From Zygnema cylindricum (Eukaryota > Streptophyta > Zygnematophyceae > Zygnematales > Zygnemataceae), in the NCBI GenBank assembly GCA_037447655.1, contig JBBHKE010000726.1, forward strand, positions 32,839 to 96,838: a stretch of 64,000 bases of DNA. The letters run 5' to 3'. The notes beneath the pieces were generated by a model. The model was not told where the DNA came from. It saw only the letters and a list, made by a program, of their open reading frames with translations, and ran no database searches. A program made the position numbers and the translations under genes. Positions 33,700 through 43,824 of this stretch are shown here, piece by piece. How positions within the stretch are numbered: position 1 is the first letter of the stretch; the number at the start of each line of letters is the position of its first letter.

Positions 33700-34331
33700 C
33701 ACGGCGAATCGTCATTAGAGTCGATAAATAATTAGAGTAAAAAAACGAAAAAAGATAATTACACCGCGAATCGTAATTAAAGTAAATTACTCTAATTCGG
33801 TCGCTCGAAATTTCGACTCTATCACATGAAATAGAGTAAATGGTTCTAAATTTTTCATTATTCTATTTAAGGTAAAGTTTAATTAGCGTTTTTAGTTCTA
33901 ATATAGGTTATTTTTAAATAGTGTGGAGTACGGACGACCTCCGACCGTGCAAAATTGTACTTAATTAAGTAAAAAAGTACAAATAATGATTTAATACAAG
34001 TCGTTATCATGTTCTTGCGTTTTAACAAACCGCGTAGTGCAAACATCATAGTGACAATAAACTGTATGTTTTGCCAAATTTTGTACGAATACCTTGTTTA
34101 CAGTAGAGGATATTAGCGTGCCAAATTAGAGTACTTAAATAAATTAGAGTAAACTTCATAGCTGAAACAACTCTATCACATAAATTAGCGTTCATTACTC
34201 TAATTTTTTTTTATAGTTTTTGTACTCTAATTTTTTTATTACTCTAATTACAATTTGCGGTGTAGAGTTATGAACTCTATTTTGTGTACTCAACCCTTTT
34301 CAAAAATAAAGTTTACTCTAATTTATCAACA
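33700..34331. mobile_element. MITE remnant interrupted by a 501-bp MITE and cut by a third element
   Basis: The left part 33700-33759 (CACGGCGAATCGTCATTAG..) resumes at 34265-34331 after the inserted element. At the junction, ATAAT-TA-GAGTTATGAACTC matches the intact order CAATTAGAGTAATGAACTC near 30361-30380. The right half is missing where the element at 34334 starts. Confidence 0.75.
33762..34262. mobile_element. 501-bp MITE, inverted relative to 32972-33471
   Basis: CACCGCGAATCGTAATTAA to ATTTGCGGTG, with TA at 33760-33761 and 34263-34264. It aligns base for base with the reverse complement of the 500-bp copy, with scattered differences. Confidence 0.9.
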
Positions 34332-34333
34332 AG

Positions 34334-35105
34334 GGTATGTCCCCATGTACTTGTAACTTAGCGAACTTACTCTTAATTTTAGCGCGGATCCGCCGGACCC
34401 GGTTTTCAAGTGTCCCTATGTCTGTAAGGACGAAACCGTAACTTACACTTGTGAGGATTGTATACGTCAGCAATACCTGTGACGGCTGTCAACGTCTACA
34501 ATATGTGGTCACACGTTCTTTTTTGGAATTGCTTGGGACGTCGCATGTCTTACCGTGACACTGTAGACGTACCGCCTTCCAGCCTGTGCCGTTTCACGGT
34601 TGAAGACGCTGTGGCTTGCCTTCGCGTCGCCTGTCCGGTCGACGTGAAATGGCATCGGAATTTGAAGACCCCCGCCAAAAAAAAAAATCCTTACTGGACG
34701 AAAACGGACAAAACCAAACAAATTGTGTACTTTTCTTTGTCGTATTGAACGCAAACAGATAACACATAGCGAATTCTGTACTTTTCTGTCTTTGGAAATC
34801 GTATGAAAATTTTCAAAAATTAGGGAACGTGCGAATATATGTTCCTATTTGTTTTTCGAAAATACCTAGTTTTAATACACATCGCGCATGTGTTTTAAAC
34901 ATAAGGTTGAAGGTGACGTTTTTTGTTGTGGAAGTGGGTCAAAAACACAAGACGACAAATTTTCGTACATCCTAAGTTCGACGATGACGCAATTTGTACA
35001 CTACAAATTTGCGATTCCTTTGTACGGTTGCAACTTAGGCAGTACGGCGCTAAGTTTAACAGGAAAATGACAGAAAAAACCCTTACTTATGTACATGGGG
35101 ACATA
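34334..35105. mobile_element. 770-bp TIR element (GGGTATGTCCCCATGTAC termini)
   Basis: GGGTATGTCCCCATGTAC at the left and GTACATGGGGACATACCC at the right form a perfect 18-bp inverted repeat. The truncated copy at 22195-22740 fixes the left boundary. No shared ORF, so non-autonomous. The target duplication is not clear (AA or TA type), so the superfamily is undetermined. Confidence 0.85.
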
Positions 35106-35119
35106 CCCTAACTCTAATT

Positions 35120-35454
35120 GAAACTCTGAGACCTCCATTGGCCCTCAGAGTATGCAGATCCAAAAGAAGCTAATCTAGATAGTGCCGACTCCAAGTTAAT
35201 ATAAACCCAAGTGACTGACCCCTTGACAGTCAGAACCCCAATATAGATTCACCCCTGTGAAATAACACTTTCTGTGTGCTCAGTTCCACCACAGAATGCA
35301 AAGTTAGAATATGAGATTTGGACACATTCACCCACTTTGACTTTCCCTTAGAAATACAGCCACCCTGGCAGACAAAAACTCTGACCGACTACACCCCTGT
35401 GTAGCCTAGACTCCCCTGAGTCCGCAGCAAAAAGAATCACTGAAAATGGTCAAG
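35120..35454. repeat. Dispersed repeat shared with 4270-4600
   Basis: Shared blocks in the same order include AGAAGCTAATCTAGA, TGTGCTCAGTTCCACCACAG, GAAATRCAGCCACC and CAGCAAAAAGAATCACT. Identity is about 80% by eye. It ends at the N gap, so the adjoining part may be lost or collapsed. Confidence 0.8.
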
Positions 35455-35464
35455 NNNNNNNNNN
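35455..35464. other. Assembly gap (10 N)
   Basis: Ten N placed inside a repeat shared with 4600. The true size is unknown. Confidence 0.98.
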
Positions 35465-35938
35465 CGGCCAAGGGTGGCGCCATGAAAGGAATTAAATTTC
35501 CTTAGCACAAAGCACGCTGAGCCCGGACAACGCCTCACTAGAAGGCCTGATCGAACTCAAGTGCATGGAGCCTACATTGGAGGCGGGCTCTCTACTACAG
35601 TACGTCTGCCTGTTCCTCTCCACTTTCTCAGTGACTGCGACAAGTTTGAGAGTTGGAGAGAGAAGTTAGAGATAGACTGCCTCGACTTCTATATTTCTTT
35701 TCAGACCTAGAAAATACTAATAAAACCATTAGTTTCTACAGCACGTTCCCGGGTTACTCCGCCTTTACCACCCGTGGGATGTCCGTCTGCATGACATCAT
35801 CTCTCGGGCGGAGGTTACATCCGAGGTACGTGAACTCAAGCTAGTCCGGAAGATCACTCCGCAACAGGCCCGAGTCGCACGAAACACGATTCCTTTAAAT
35901 TAAGGAAAGTACCGCGGTGGGAACCGGCAGAGGGGGTG

Positions 35939-36235
35939 GCGCAAAGGGCACAGCAAACGGAGGAACCCGAAGCTGCCCAAGCTCCGGCACCAGAAGAACC
36001 TGCAGCGGCAGCCATTTCGCCGCAACCTGGGGCACCAGCAAAGGCACCAGAGGAAGAGGAGGACCGCGTTCGGTAGTGAATCACTCGAAGACGCTTGGCA
36101 GCAGATAACCATTATATTGCGCTGCTAGAGACTCGTTCTGAGCAGCTCCAAAAACAACTTGACACCCTACGACAGGAATTCAAGGAGTACCGTGAGGAGA
36201 CATACGGTATGCTCCGGCAATTACAGTCTCCCTAA
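35939..36235 (+). pseudogene. Retroelement Gag-like C-terminal piece with Pro/Ala linker and coiled coil
   Basis: One plus frame reads an acidic Pro/Ala/Glu linker (EEPEAAQAPAPEEPAA), two adjacent stops near 36074, then a clear coiled coil (YIALLETRSEQLQKQLDTL, QEFKEYREETYGML) ending at the TAA 36233-36235. 44 bases later a TGTAACAGGG LTR-like start appears. The leader-like stretch upstream (35630-35720) matches that at 5460-5550. I infer the remains of a small non-autonomous or internally deleted LTR element. The minus-strand Ala/Gly frame here is its shadow. Confidence 0.45.
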
Positions 36236-36279
36236 GTAAGCAAAGTTCAGCGGGACGCTGAATCCTTAGTGGGAGGCAC

Positions 36280-36700
36280 TGTAACAGGGTTACAAGGTTG
36301 TGTACTTAGTGGCTAGAAAATAGGTTGCTATAGTTGTGGTTGCAGAGCAACGCAGCTGCGATTCCAGATCAGCGAAACATAGCAGCATAGCAACTTAGTA
36401 GAATAGCGTAGCGCAGCATAGCAACGCAGCGGGGCAGTATAGCAACGCCGCAGAATGTGGATTTAACTGTATAGTTCTACAAAGATACCTTGGATAAATC
36501 TCGGTTGACCGCGAAGGTCCACGTGTACATTGTACAGTATTGGGTTGGCTAGCAGCTACTAAGTTCAAATGGTGGGACAGACGTAGTACGAGGCAGACTC
36601 TTTGGGTAGACCTTTGTAGCGAGCGCTGAATCTTATAATCCTTTCTAGAGTAATAAAGCGCAACCTTGTCTGTCATTGCTGTGTGCGCCTGTTGTTGCTA
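36280..36700 (+). repeat. Putative 3' LTR of the same element
   Basis: A purine-rich AGTGGGAGGCAC precedes TGTAACAGGG, a start common among Ty3-type LTRs. An AATAAA is at 36651-36656. The stretch 36380-36440 is a loose repeat of GCAGCATAGCAA. The right end is not placed. Confidence 0.4.
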
Positions 36701-36799
36701 CGGGAAGATCCTTGGAGCTTTTCGTTGTGCATTGTGTAGTATTGTGGTGCCTATATTTCCTGTCCCTTTTACAACGTCTTTCCAGGTAATCTTCAGACT

Positions 36800-37420
36800 T
36801 TATATAAATTCACTTTGCGATGTGATTTTAAATAAATTTCCATAAAGTAAACGAACAGGCACATGATATCGCACGTGCAAGAAGTTTTTTACAATTTTTG
36901 AGACCAGAATACCAAAAAAAGACCCACCGCACGTGTCTAGCCTGTGCTTGACTTTTTTATGTGCGCTTTTTTCCGTAGAGGGGCCGTGGAGGGGGTTTTG
37001 ACCAATGGACGTCATTTCGCAAAATCAAAGTCCATGAAAGCGCCTCTCTCTCTCTACATCTCCCACTAACGCCTCTATCTCACAGTTCTTGCAACGAAAA
37101 AAGGTAAGAAAGGTATCAAATGAAAGATCTATTCAAAATATTTCTTTTGGTTGTCTTTTAGCTTATTTTGGTGTGAAGTAGTGTGAGAACGGACCAAAAA
37201 ACAAAATCGGGAACCATGGCGTAATGTTTTGGAATTTGTGACGTCAACGCTATCATAAGTACGCGTGACGTCAAAATATCACAAACCCTAAACATCTACA
37301 ATATCACACATAGCTAGACGTCTACAACCGTCTCTTTTTTGTAAACGTCATCAATTGTCGCTAGTTTTGAACGCGTCTACAATCGTCACAAATTACACCC
37401 ACGTCTACTGTAACAGTAAT
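36800..37420. repeat. Duplicated promoter-like unit, copy 2
   Basis: The same order of blocks as 10621-11340: a minus-strand frame with HRLDTCGGSFFG, a CTCTCTCTC block, TATCTCACAGTTCTTGC, TCGGGAACCATGGCG and TGACGTCAA with ATATCACAA. Here the ATG at 37216 meets TAA after two codons, so any first exon is dead. Identity with copy 1 is about 70% by eye. Confidence 0.5.
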
Positions 37421-37852
37421 AGCGGATCGAACTTGTTTATAAAGAGGTATTAAGGCTTTATGATTATAGAGTACAAAATTTGGTAGATGTCCGCGTAAGA
37501 ATTACGCTATTTGGAGTTATATTTTAAAAGTTATAGCGATGGGTGTATTTAGATGACAGCATGGGGTCTAAATAACAAGTGGGTATCATTGAAACGGTTT
37601 AAGGGTCAAACTAGTACCGAAATTACGCGTGTACGTTTCATAAAGTTTTAAAGAAACGTTTAGTATGCACGGTGGTTCGTTTCGTACAAATTTTAGTACG
37701 AAACGTCACTTTCACTTAAGGGAATCTGTCGGAAGTTTCGCGTGCGAAATTTGTTACGCACGATCGTGCGAAGTCGCGTTTCGTTTGGCGCGCACTTTTG
37801 CACGTAAATGTTACGTAGTGAAACGTAACGTTTGATTGGTTAGTAAAGTGCT
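37421..37852. other. Gene-less stretch with TTCGTACGAAAC-type palindromes
   Basis: No coding frame. The piece at 37650-37830 is dense in ACGTTTC, TTTCGTAC and GCGCG palindromes. No known element was recognised. Confidence 0.35.
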
Positions 37853-37853
37853 A

Positions 37854-38128
37854 AGTAGTTAGTAAGAGATTTCGCACGTTTTTGCATTGGTCAGTCTGAG
37901 TCCTTGCTGATCAATAATTGGCCCAGGTAAAAGCCTATTAAAACGGAGCGTTGACTCTGGCCTGGCGAGTCCACGGCGATGATAGATAAATAGTGAAGTG
38001 TAAGAGGAGAGTAGACATCTTTTCCTTTGGAAAAATTTGTGGAAATTCCGGCTGATCTTGGTCCTGAGCGATTAATACCAAATTGGAGAAAAAGGCATTT
38101 TTGCATTAAAATCTCTTACTAACTAAAT
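37854..38128. mobile_element. Short TIR element (MITE-like), about 275 bp
   Basis: TAGTTAGTAAGAGATTT at the left and AAATCTCTTACTAACTA at the right form a 17-bp perfect inverted repeat. No ORF of interest. The target duplication is not clear. Confidence 0.6.
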
Positions 38129-38130
38129 AG

Positions 38131-38395
38131 TGTTTTAGTAGTTAAGATATAGAATTATTAAGAGTGGAGAGTAGTGGAAAACACTTTAATAAGCAGGGTT
38201 GAGCCACGAGGGCAAGAGACCAAGCTAATGTTATGTAGATAGAAGCTTCTTCTAATTTAAAGTTTATCCTTATGTGAGTGTGGTCGAATGTGGATGTGTA
38301 TTTTCCAATGTGTGGAATGTGTGGTTGGGATGGTTTGTAGAAATGGGATTTTCTGAGAGGTAGGAGATCCTGTTACATATGGTATCAAAGCTTTG
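38131..38395 (+). mobile_element. Solo-like 5' LTR and tRNA primer-binding site of a copia-type element
   Basis: TGGTATCAAAGCTT at 38380 is the usual primer-binding wording complementary to initiator tRNA-Met, and it lies three bases after ..GTTACA, a plausible LTR end. TGTTTTAGTA at 38131 would give an LTR of 247 bp, though that start is a guess. No intact gag or pol follows. The element is cut by a dispersed repeat at 38720. Confidence 0.55.
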
Positions 38396-38719
38396 GTTAG
38401 AAATCAAGGAGAAGTTTGCTCACTCGAATATCGACTGCCGTGACCAGTAAGGGTGCTCTAACCTGTGTCGCTAGAACCACAATGTGAAGTGGTAGGGGAT
38501 TGGAGGGAAACTGAGTGATCACACTGCCAGCGGCCGCTGGTAAGATGTGGGGCGTGTTAGGTCTTAAGGACTAAGGCAGGGTGGGCAGTGTAGCCACCGC
38601 TGAAACTCACTCCAATTACTTAGAGGCCAAAGAAACTTGCCTTCTCCTAGCAATGATTCATGTGTAGAGGGAGGGCTAGAAGCCATGAAGGGTGAGGATG
38701 TGAGGATTAGAAAGTAAAA

Positions 38720-38815
38720 GATCAATTGCGTCAATGTACCTCAGAGATCTCCTTCACTATGTTAACTTTCAGGAAAAAACCGAATTTCTTTTCGGCAAAG
38801 ATTTTACGGTCACTA
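38720..38815 (-). repeat. Reverse copy of the dispersed repeat at 20235-20330
   Basis: CAGGAAAAAACCGAATTTC, CCGTTTCGG-like and AGATCTCC blocks match in reverse complement. It joins directly to the hAT fragment at 38815. Confidence 0.7.
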
Positions 38816-38993
38816 AATGCCTCGATATATTGGCGATACGATATATCGGCTAAATATCGTGATATTTGGATAATCGATATATCGAGGCGATATATCGAGG
38901 CGATATATCGATTATCGGGTACCTAAAATTCGGTACATATCGAATATCGGCAAGTGGTCCTCGATACCCAAGACTACTAATTACGATTCGCGG
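38815..38993. mobile_element. 3' part of the hAT-like element
   Basis: It aligns with 32405-32557 (GATACGATATATCGG.., GATTATCGGGTACC, GGCAAGTGGTC) and ends CGATACCCAAGACTA. A CACCG-family MITE terminus (CTAATTACGATTCGCGGTG) follows at once, so it probably lies inside or against a MITE. The left end is missing. Confidence 0.75.
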
Positions 38994-39002
38994 TGTACTG
39001 AA

Positions 39003-39201
39003 CACCGTGAATCGTTATTAGGCTTATGTACGCTATATCGGCACCCCAAAATTTTGACATTGATACCTTAAATATTATATACTACACTATTTAAGGACGT
39101 GGACCATAATCAGCCACGTCTCCTGCCACTAAATTAGAATGAATGACGCTAATTTTTTCTTTACACTAATAATTTCTATACGGTAATAACGATTCAAGGT
39201 G
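39003..39201. mobile_element. 199-bp MITE, inverted copy of 32771-32969
   Basis: CACCGTGAATCGTTATTAG to ATAACGATTCAAGGTG, the same length and contents in reverse. The left flank reads AA instead of TA (mutated) and the right flank is TA at 39202-39203. Confidence 0.88.
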
Positions 39202-39308
39202 TAGCTTTCAGCTTTAAACGTTCAGACGGGAAAAACGCTTTCTCAAAAACAGTCTCATGATGATTTCCAGACCATCACATCCACATCCGGGTATTATAAA
39301 ATTGGATT

Positions 39309-39390
39309 CGTCTGCTGCAGGATTCGAACCTGCGCGCTTACAGGGCGCTGCCTTAGCAGGGCAGCGCGTTAACCACTCCGCCAAACAGAC
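39309..39390 (-). tRNA. tRNA-Ser (anticodon GCT)
   Basis: On the minus strand GTCTGTT pairs with AGCAGAC as a 7-bp acceptor stem with discriminator G. D-arm GGCGGAGTGGTTAACGC. The anticodon stem CTGCC/GGCAG encloses the loop CTGCTAA (anticodon GCT, reading AGC/AGU). A long variable arm typical of class II tRNA follows, and T-arm GCAGGTTCGAATCCTGC. Length 82. A TTTT terminator lies on the minus strand at about 39298-39301. Internal A and B boxes are intact, so it is probably expressed by Pol III. Confidence 0.95.
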
Positions 39391-39554
39391 CGTACATTGC
39401 CTCCTCATAAAAATAGATATATTGTATTTAATTTATTCTTCCAACGATAAACTCGTCGCAATCATCCTTTATCGAACGCTATCTTATGGGAAAAAGGCGC
39501 ACCCTTTCAAGAGAAACGTTAACAGATTCCTTAGGTGGCGTCAAGAGAAGTTTT

Positions 39555-39636
39555 CGTCTGCTGCAGGATTCGAACCTGCGCGCCCTAAGGGCACTGCCTT
39601 AGCAGGGCAGCGCGTTAACCACTCCGCCAAACAGAC
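39555..39636 (-). tRNA. tRNA-Ser (anticodon GCT), second copy
   Basis: Nearly identical to the gene at 39309-39390: same length, acceptor, D-, anticodon and T-arms. It differs in the variable arm and in one base next to the anticodon stem. No clear TTTT follows within 15 bases of its 3' end, so termination is less certain. The spacing from the first copy is 246 bp, start to start. Confidence 0.93.
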
Positions 39637-39639
39637 ATG

Positions 39640-41835
39640 TCGAGGACAAATTTATTCACATTATTTATTACTTTACAAATTATGCATTCAAAATTGATAA
39701 TACTGTATGAGGCCTATATCCCCCTCACATGTTCCGGTTATCTTTATCCTCCTTTTCTGGTGACGCTACCTGTTTCTGGTCAACATTCCCCGGCATGCCC
39801 AAATCCATACAAGATTCCTTTTAAACAGCTACTGTAGTAATTCAACAGCTACTGTAGTAATCTACAAAAAAATTGGTCGTAACTTGTTTTTTTGTCATAA
39901 ACTTCACCAACGCTAAGCATTTCACAACGTTTAGAATAAATAGCTCCTATGATCATTTGTAGCATTGTTCTCACCTACGTTATTGTTTGATTAAACATGG
40001 CGTAATTCACAAACATGTACCCTGCAATTTTTGACTGAATATTATCAAAATATACCATACAACGTTACCGTTTCTCAATCCATAAATGTAGTTTAATAAG
40101 AAAATTTGCAGCATTAGTTTTCCGTATTAGCGCTTCTCTTGCAGTTTCATAAATCACATTCGAAACATCGTTGGAAATCTTCAGGTAACATTCTATTGTT
40201 ATCGATTTTTAATGATGTGGAATGTTGGTGGTGGACCCTTCCTACACTACCCATCATTACTAGAGCTGAACACTAGTTCGATCATGATGTTTTTTGGTCG
40301 AAAGTTATAAAAAAAAGTATTATTAACAACACTCGAGGGAGGAGACTACAGCTTGCCTCGTCTACTTGTACTATTAGTAATTTAATTAGGAAATTCTGAA
40401 GGACTTTCCCAATAATAGTACATTGGAACTGATATTTTACAAAATAAAATTTATTTACGAGTATGTTAAAGTAGTTATGTGTGTCACCTATTGCGCACGC
40501 CATAGGAAATTCTTAGATGTCGTGTAACTGATTACAACAGTTGAAATATTGAAAGTGCTTTGTACATAAAATAATTTTAAAAGGGTAAAGCTACTACATC
40601 GCATTGCGTCGATTTTAGATAAGATACTGCAATTCGTAAGGTGAAATCTATCGTACTACATATCGTAATATTTGGTATCGTCAAGTTGTAGTATATGAAC
40701 ACACTTTCGATACATTTGATACATTATGATAAGTGATACATGATGCATACCTTTTATGTATAGTACACTTTACTGCGATACACTTTATGCACTTGAATTT
40801 CGAGACGCTTGTTATTAGAAACTAAACCTGACAAAATAATAACTACTTAAACGAACCGTTGTTGGGTAACGTTTGCTTTTATGAACAAGGTCACTTCAAA
40901 CCTCTCTCGTGTTACGAGTACGAATGACCGGACAAATTTGGATTTACCTACCTTTTGGGAGTTGCAATGGATATCGCATACAATACGAAAGTTGTAAAAA
41001 TAACGCATCGAGAACATTTTCACAAACCTTGTAGTATACAATGCAAACATGCGATTCACTAAGTAGAGAACTCGACTCCGAAATCCTCAAAGTTTTAGTA
41101 TTCAACAACGACACTTTAGTTGGCATAAAATCTAGTCAACAACATTTAATGCTTTGATTCGTCTTACAATTTCTAGTGGACGATTATGCAAAAAAGATGT
41201 CGTGCTAACGGATATGGGACATGGTGTGGATTTCCCAAAGCAAATGTTCTTCTTTTGTCAATTTTGATTGTAATAGCTATATCTATTGCTCTACGATTAA
41301 AATATATAAAACTTGAAACGATTTTTTTGTTATTTGTGTATTGTAACATCCTGGATTTGTTATATTGTTGTATTTTTCATCTAACATCATCGATGTTGTT
41401 CATTATTTTATTGTAAATTTTATTTTGCATTTTTTTGTGCATCCTGACATATTTCTTAGCTTTTTAAAAAGCTTTAGTTTTTTTTTTTTGAAGTTTCAGT
41501 TTAGATCTTAAACTTTTTTGGTACAATATTTTGGAAAGTTTAAAGGAAGCTCTAGTTTTTTTTTTCCTGATTTTTTTTACTTTTTTTGGTATTATGGAAT
41601 GTTTCTTGAGTACATTCAAGAATATTTAAAAGCTCTGTGATTTTTTTTTTACTTTGTTTTTTGAAGATATAGGAAGATTCTTTTTCACGTTTTCTTCTTA
41701 GTTTGAAGTTTTTTAGAATTTTTCTTTTGAAGGAGTATGATCAAAAGTAAAAAAAAAGTAACAGCATTGTGAAGAACTTTTACTTTTGAAAATGCTTTCA
41801 GCTTTCTTAAAGTAGACTGAAGTGTCTTTAACGTT
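39640..41835. other. Gene-less AT-rich region
   Basis: No gene is supported. There is a 21-base direct repeat containing CAGCTACTGTAGTAAT at 39823 and 39844. 40630-40790 is rich in GATACA variants. 41420-41770 is rich in poly-T. A 76-codon hydrophobic frame at 41186-41416 is considered chance. Confidence 0.45.
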
Positions 41836-41837
41836 CC

Positions 41838-42075
41838 ACAAGTAGAGAAAAATATGGACGAGTTTTACGTAAAAAAGGTCACAACCTGAAAGAAGGTATT
41901 GACCTTTTTCAAGAATTCTCAGTTAGAAAGAAGCATGACAAACCTCTATGTTTTAAAGGTAAGTATTGACAATTTCGCAGATAGAGAAAAGCACTCCAGG
42001 ACAAACCTCTTTGGAAAAAATTTTGAAACTCAAAGAAAGTATTGAGGTTCTCTAGGGTTTTGCAGCTAGAGAAAG
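41838..42075 (+). repeat. Degenerate tandem repeat, unit about 60-85 bp
   Basis: Units starting near 41838, 41919, 41979 and 42063 share TAGAGAAA.GCA(C/T).., GACAAACCTCT, AAAGTATTGA. The last unit runs straight into the GC-richer exon-like block at 42063, so the repeat may copy the start of an exon with its AG acceptor. Confidence 0.6.
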
Positions 42076-42990
42076 GCACTCCCTTTGGCGGATTCTGGAG
42101 GAAGCAGCCATGGCTAGTCTCCGAGCTAGAGGGCCAGGAGGAGGACACGCGGCAGATGATACAGGCTCTCGGAAAGTACTTTGCAAAGCGTATGGCAACA
42201 AGAAGGAACTTCTGCACTAGCGTAACAGGTAAAACTGTTTTCGAACAAATACATTCTGAATATCTTTTTTCTTATGTCGTGATATCTCTCAGTGGGTTCC
42301 AGTTTCTTTTCCTTTCTTTGCACCTTTTTAGGGTTGAGCTTTTCATTTAATTTTTTGGCTTTTGTTGAAGGAATTGTGTAAGGTATGTGCTTTAATATTA
42401 ACCCAGGGAAGGTAAGGTATATAAGGTTCTGAGATAAATTTCTGCAATCCCTGTAGACAATACAATGTAAATTGCTCTTAGCGTCAATAACACTTGTTCT
42501 GTCCTGGTTTTTTTGGTCTCTTAACTTAAAATGGTCTTAACAATACTAATTGTTTTTTTTCTCAATAAGAGGTTCAGGATCGACTGTGTCATTCGGACCA
42601 AAAATATTGTTTTTAACACTCAGTCCTCAGGCTAATTAATTCTTAATGCTAGTAGGGATTCACGGTTTTCTTACCTCGTTCTGCACATTATTTTAAAATT
42701 GAAGGAAGGAAATTTGATTTTTATCATTATAGCGGGACCCTTTTTTTATTTGATTATCTGTAGGTTCTGCCGACATTCACTTTCTCTACCTTTTTCCTGA
42801 AATTCATTTTGAAATTGAAAGGAATTGACAGGAAATTGTTCCAAACATTAAAACAAAAAACCATTTTCTTTTTACCGCAGGTCCTTTTGGCATCAGATTT
42901 CGATGGTTGCCCTCTTCTTGGTCTCTATATGGACACTCTTCAGGAGCTGGCAGTGTTTCCTATACCAACTTTAATGAGAAAAAGTGATAG
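42063..42990 (+). CDS. Possible two-exon gene piece, unidentified
   Basis: Exon-like block 1 runs from the acceptor TTTTGCAG at 42062 to a GTAAAA donor at 42231 (LEKGTPFGGFWRKQPWL.., QMIQALGKYFAKRMA). Block 2 starts after TTTACCGCAG at 42881. Only one phase joins them without a stop and it reads GPFGIRFRWLPSSWSLYG, ending near 42990. GC content stands out from the AT-rich flank. A frame starting at the internal ATG 42109 (MASLRARG) is also open. No family is recognised and no start is proven. Confidence 0.3.
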
Positions 42991-43140
42991 AAATGAAGTA
43001 CACAGACAAAATAAGAACGACCTTTCGGAACGAAATACGACACTGTTAAACAGAATAAGAAGGATGTTTTTAGACAGAGAAAAGTAGGAAAAAGAGGTAC
43101 ATTTATACTCAAGCATAGCTGCAACAGTCGTACAATCTTG

Positions 43141-43511
43141 TCCGACAAGGTGAGAATTACTATCTCTTTCTTTCTCCCCTTCTCTGCCTCCCTCTTTTTT
43201 TCCTCCCCTCTCCTCTTTCCCTCTCTCCCTCTCCCTCGAGACCCTCTCTCGCTTTCTGTGATTCGCCTCTCTCTCTCTCCCTATTTCCTGCCCTCCTGTT
43301 TCCCTCTCTCGCTTTCTTTCTCTCTCCTCTTTCTCTCACTCTTCTTTCCTTTCCTCATTCTCTCTCCCTCTCTACCACTTTCCCTCTCTCCCTTTTCCCG
43401 CCCTCTCTTCCGCTCTCCCTCTGTGCCTCGCTCTCCCCTCTCTCTCCTTCTCCCGTTTTCCCTCTCTCTTCCTCTCTCCCGTTTTCTTTCTATGTCATTG
43501 AATAAATTTTA
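43141..43511 (+). repeat. CT-rich pyrimidine tract
   Basis: 370 bases of TCTCCCTC and CTTTCTC text, imperfect. It opens a 124-codon Ser/Leu/Pro frame that is an artefact. Confidence 0.9.
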
Positions 43512-43824
43512 AGTGCAAACATTTGAAGCCTATAATCACATGTTTTCTAGAAAAACGGTTATGTTAGGCCCTTCATCTTTTTTTTTTTTTTTGGGTTTTG
43601 CCCCAGCACTATAAAAAGCTTCTTCATAAAGTGACTCTTTGATAATCTCCTTTTTTTTTTTTTATTGGTATGATAAGGTGAATAAGTTTTAGTTTTTTAG
43701 GGCAACACATAAGTAGTTAGAAACGGTTGGGATTTTGTGGTATTTTTATCCAATTTAGAAATATCTGATCAGCTTGACTTTATTTTGACCTTCCAAATTC
43801 AACCGTTGACGACAGCTTTACCAC
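43512..43824. other. Gene-less stretch
   Basis: Poly-T runs at 43570-43595 and 43650-43665. Nothing coding. Confidence 0.4.

Noticed and set aside
39257-39697. 146-codon plus-strand frame with two repeats of SAAGFEPAR..ALAGQRVNHSAKQT
   Set aside because: It is the antisense translation of the two tRNA-Ser genes. The repeated peptide is the tRNA sequence itself.
41186-41416. 76-codon hydrophobic frame resembling a small membrane protein
   Set aside because: AT-rich DNA readily gives Ile/Leu/Phe text. No start context, homologue or transcript evidence.
43138-43512. 124-codon Ser/Leu/Pro frame
   Set aside because: CT-rich simple tract. No normal residues or splice context.
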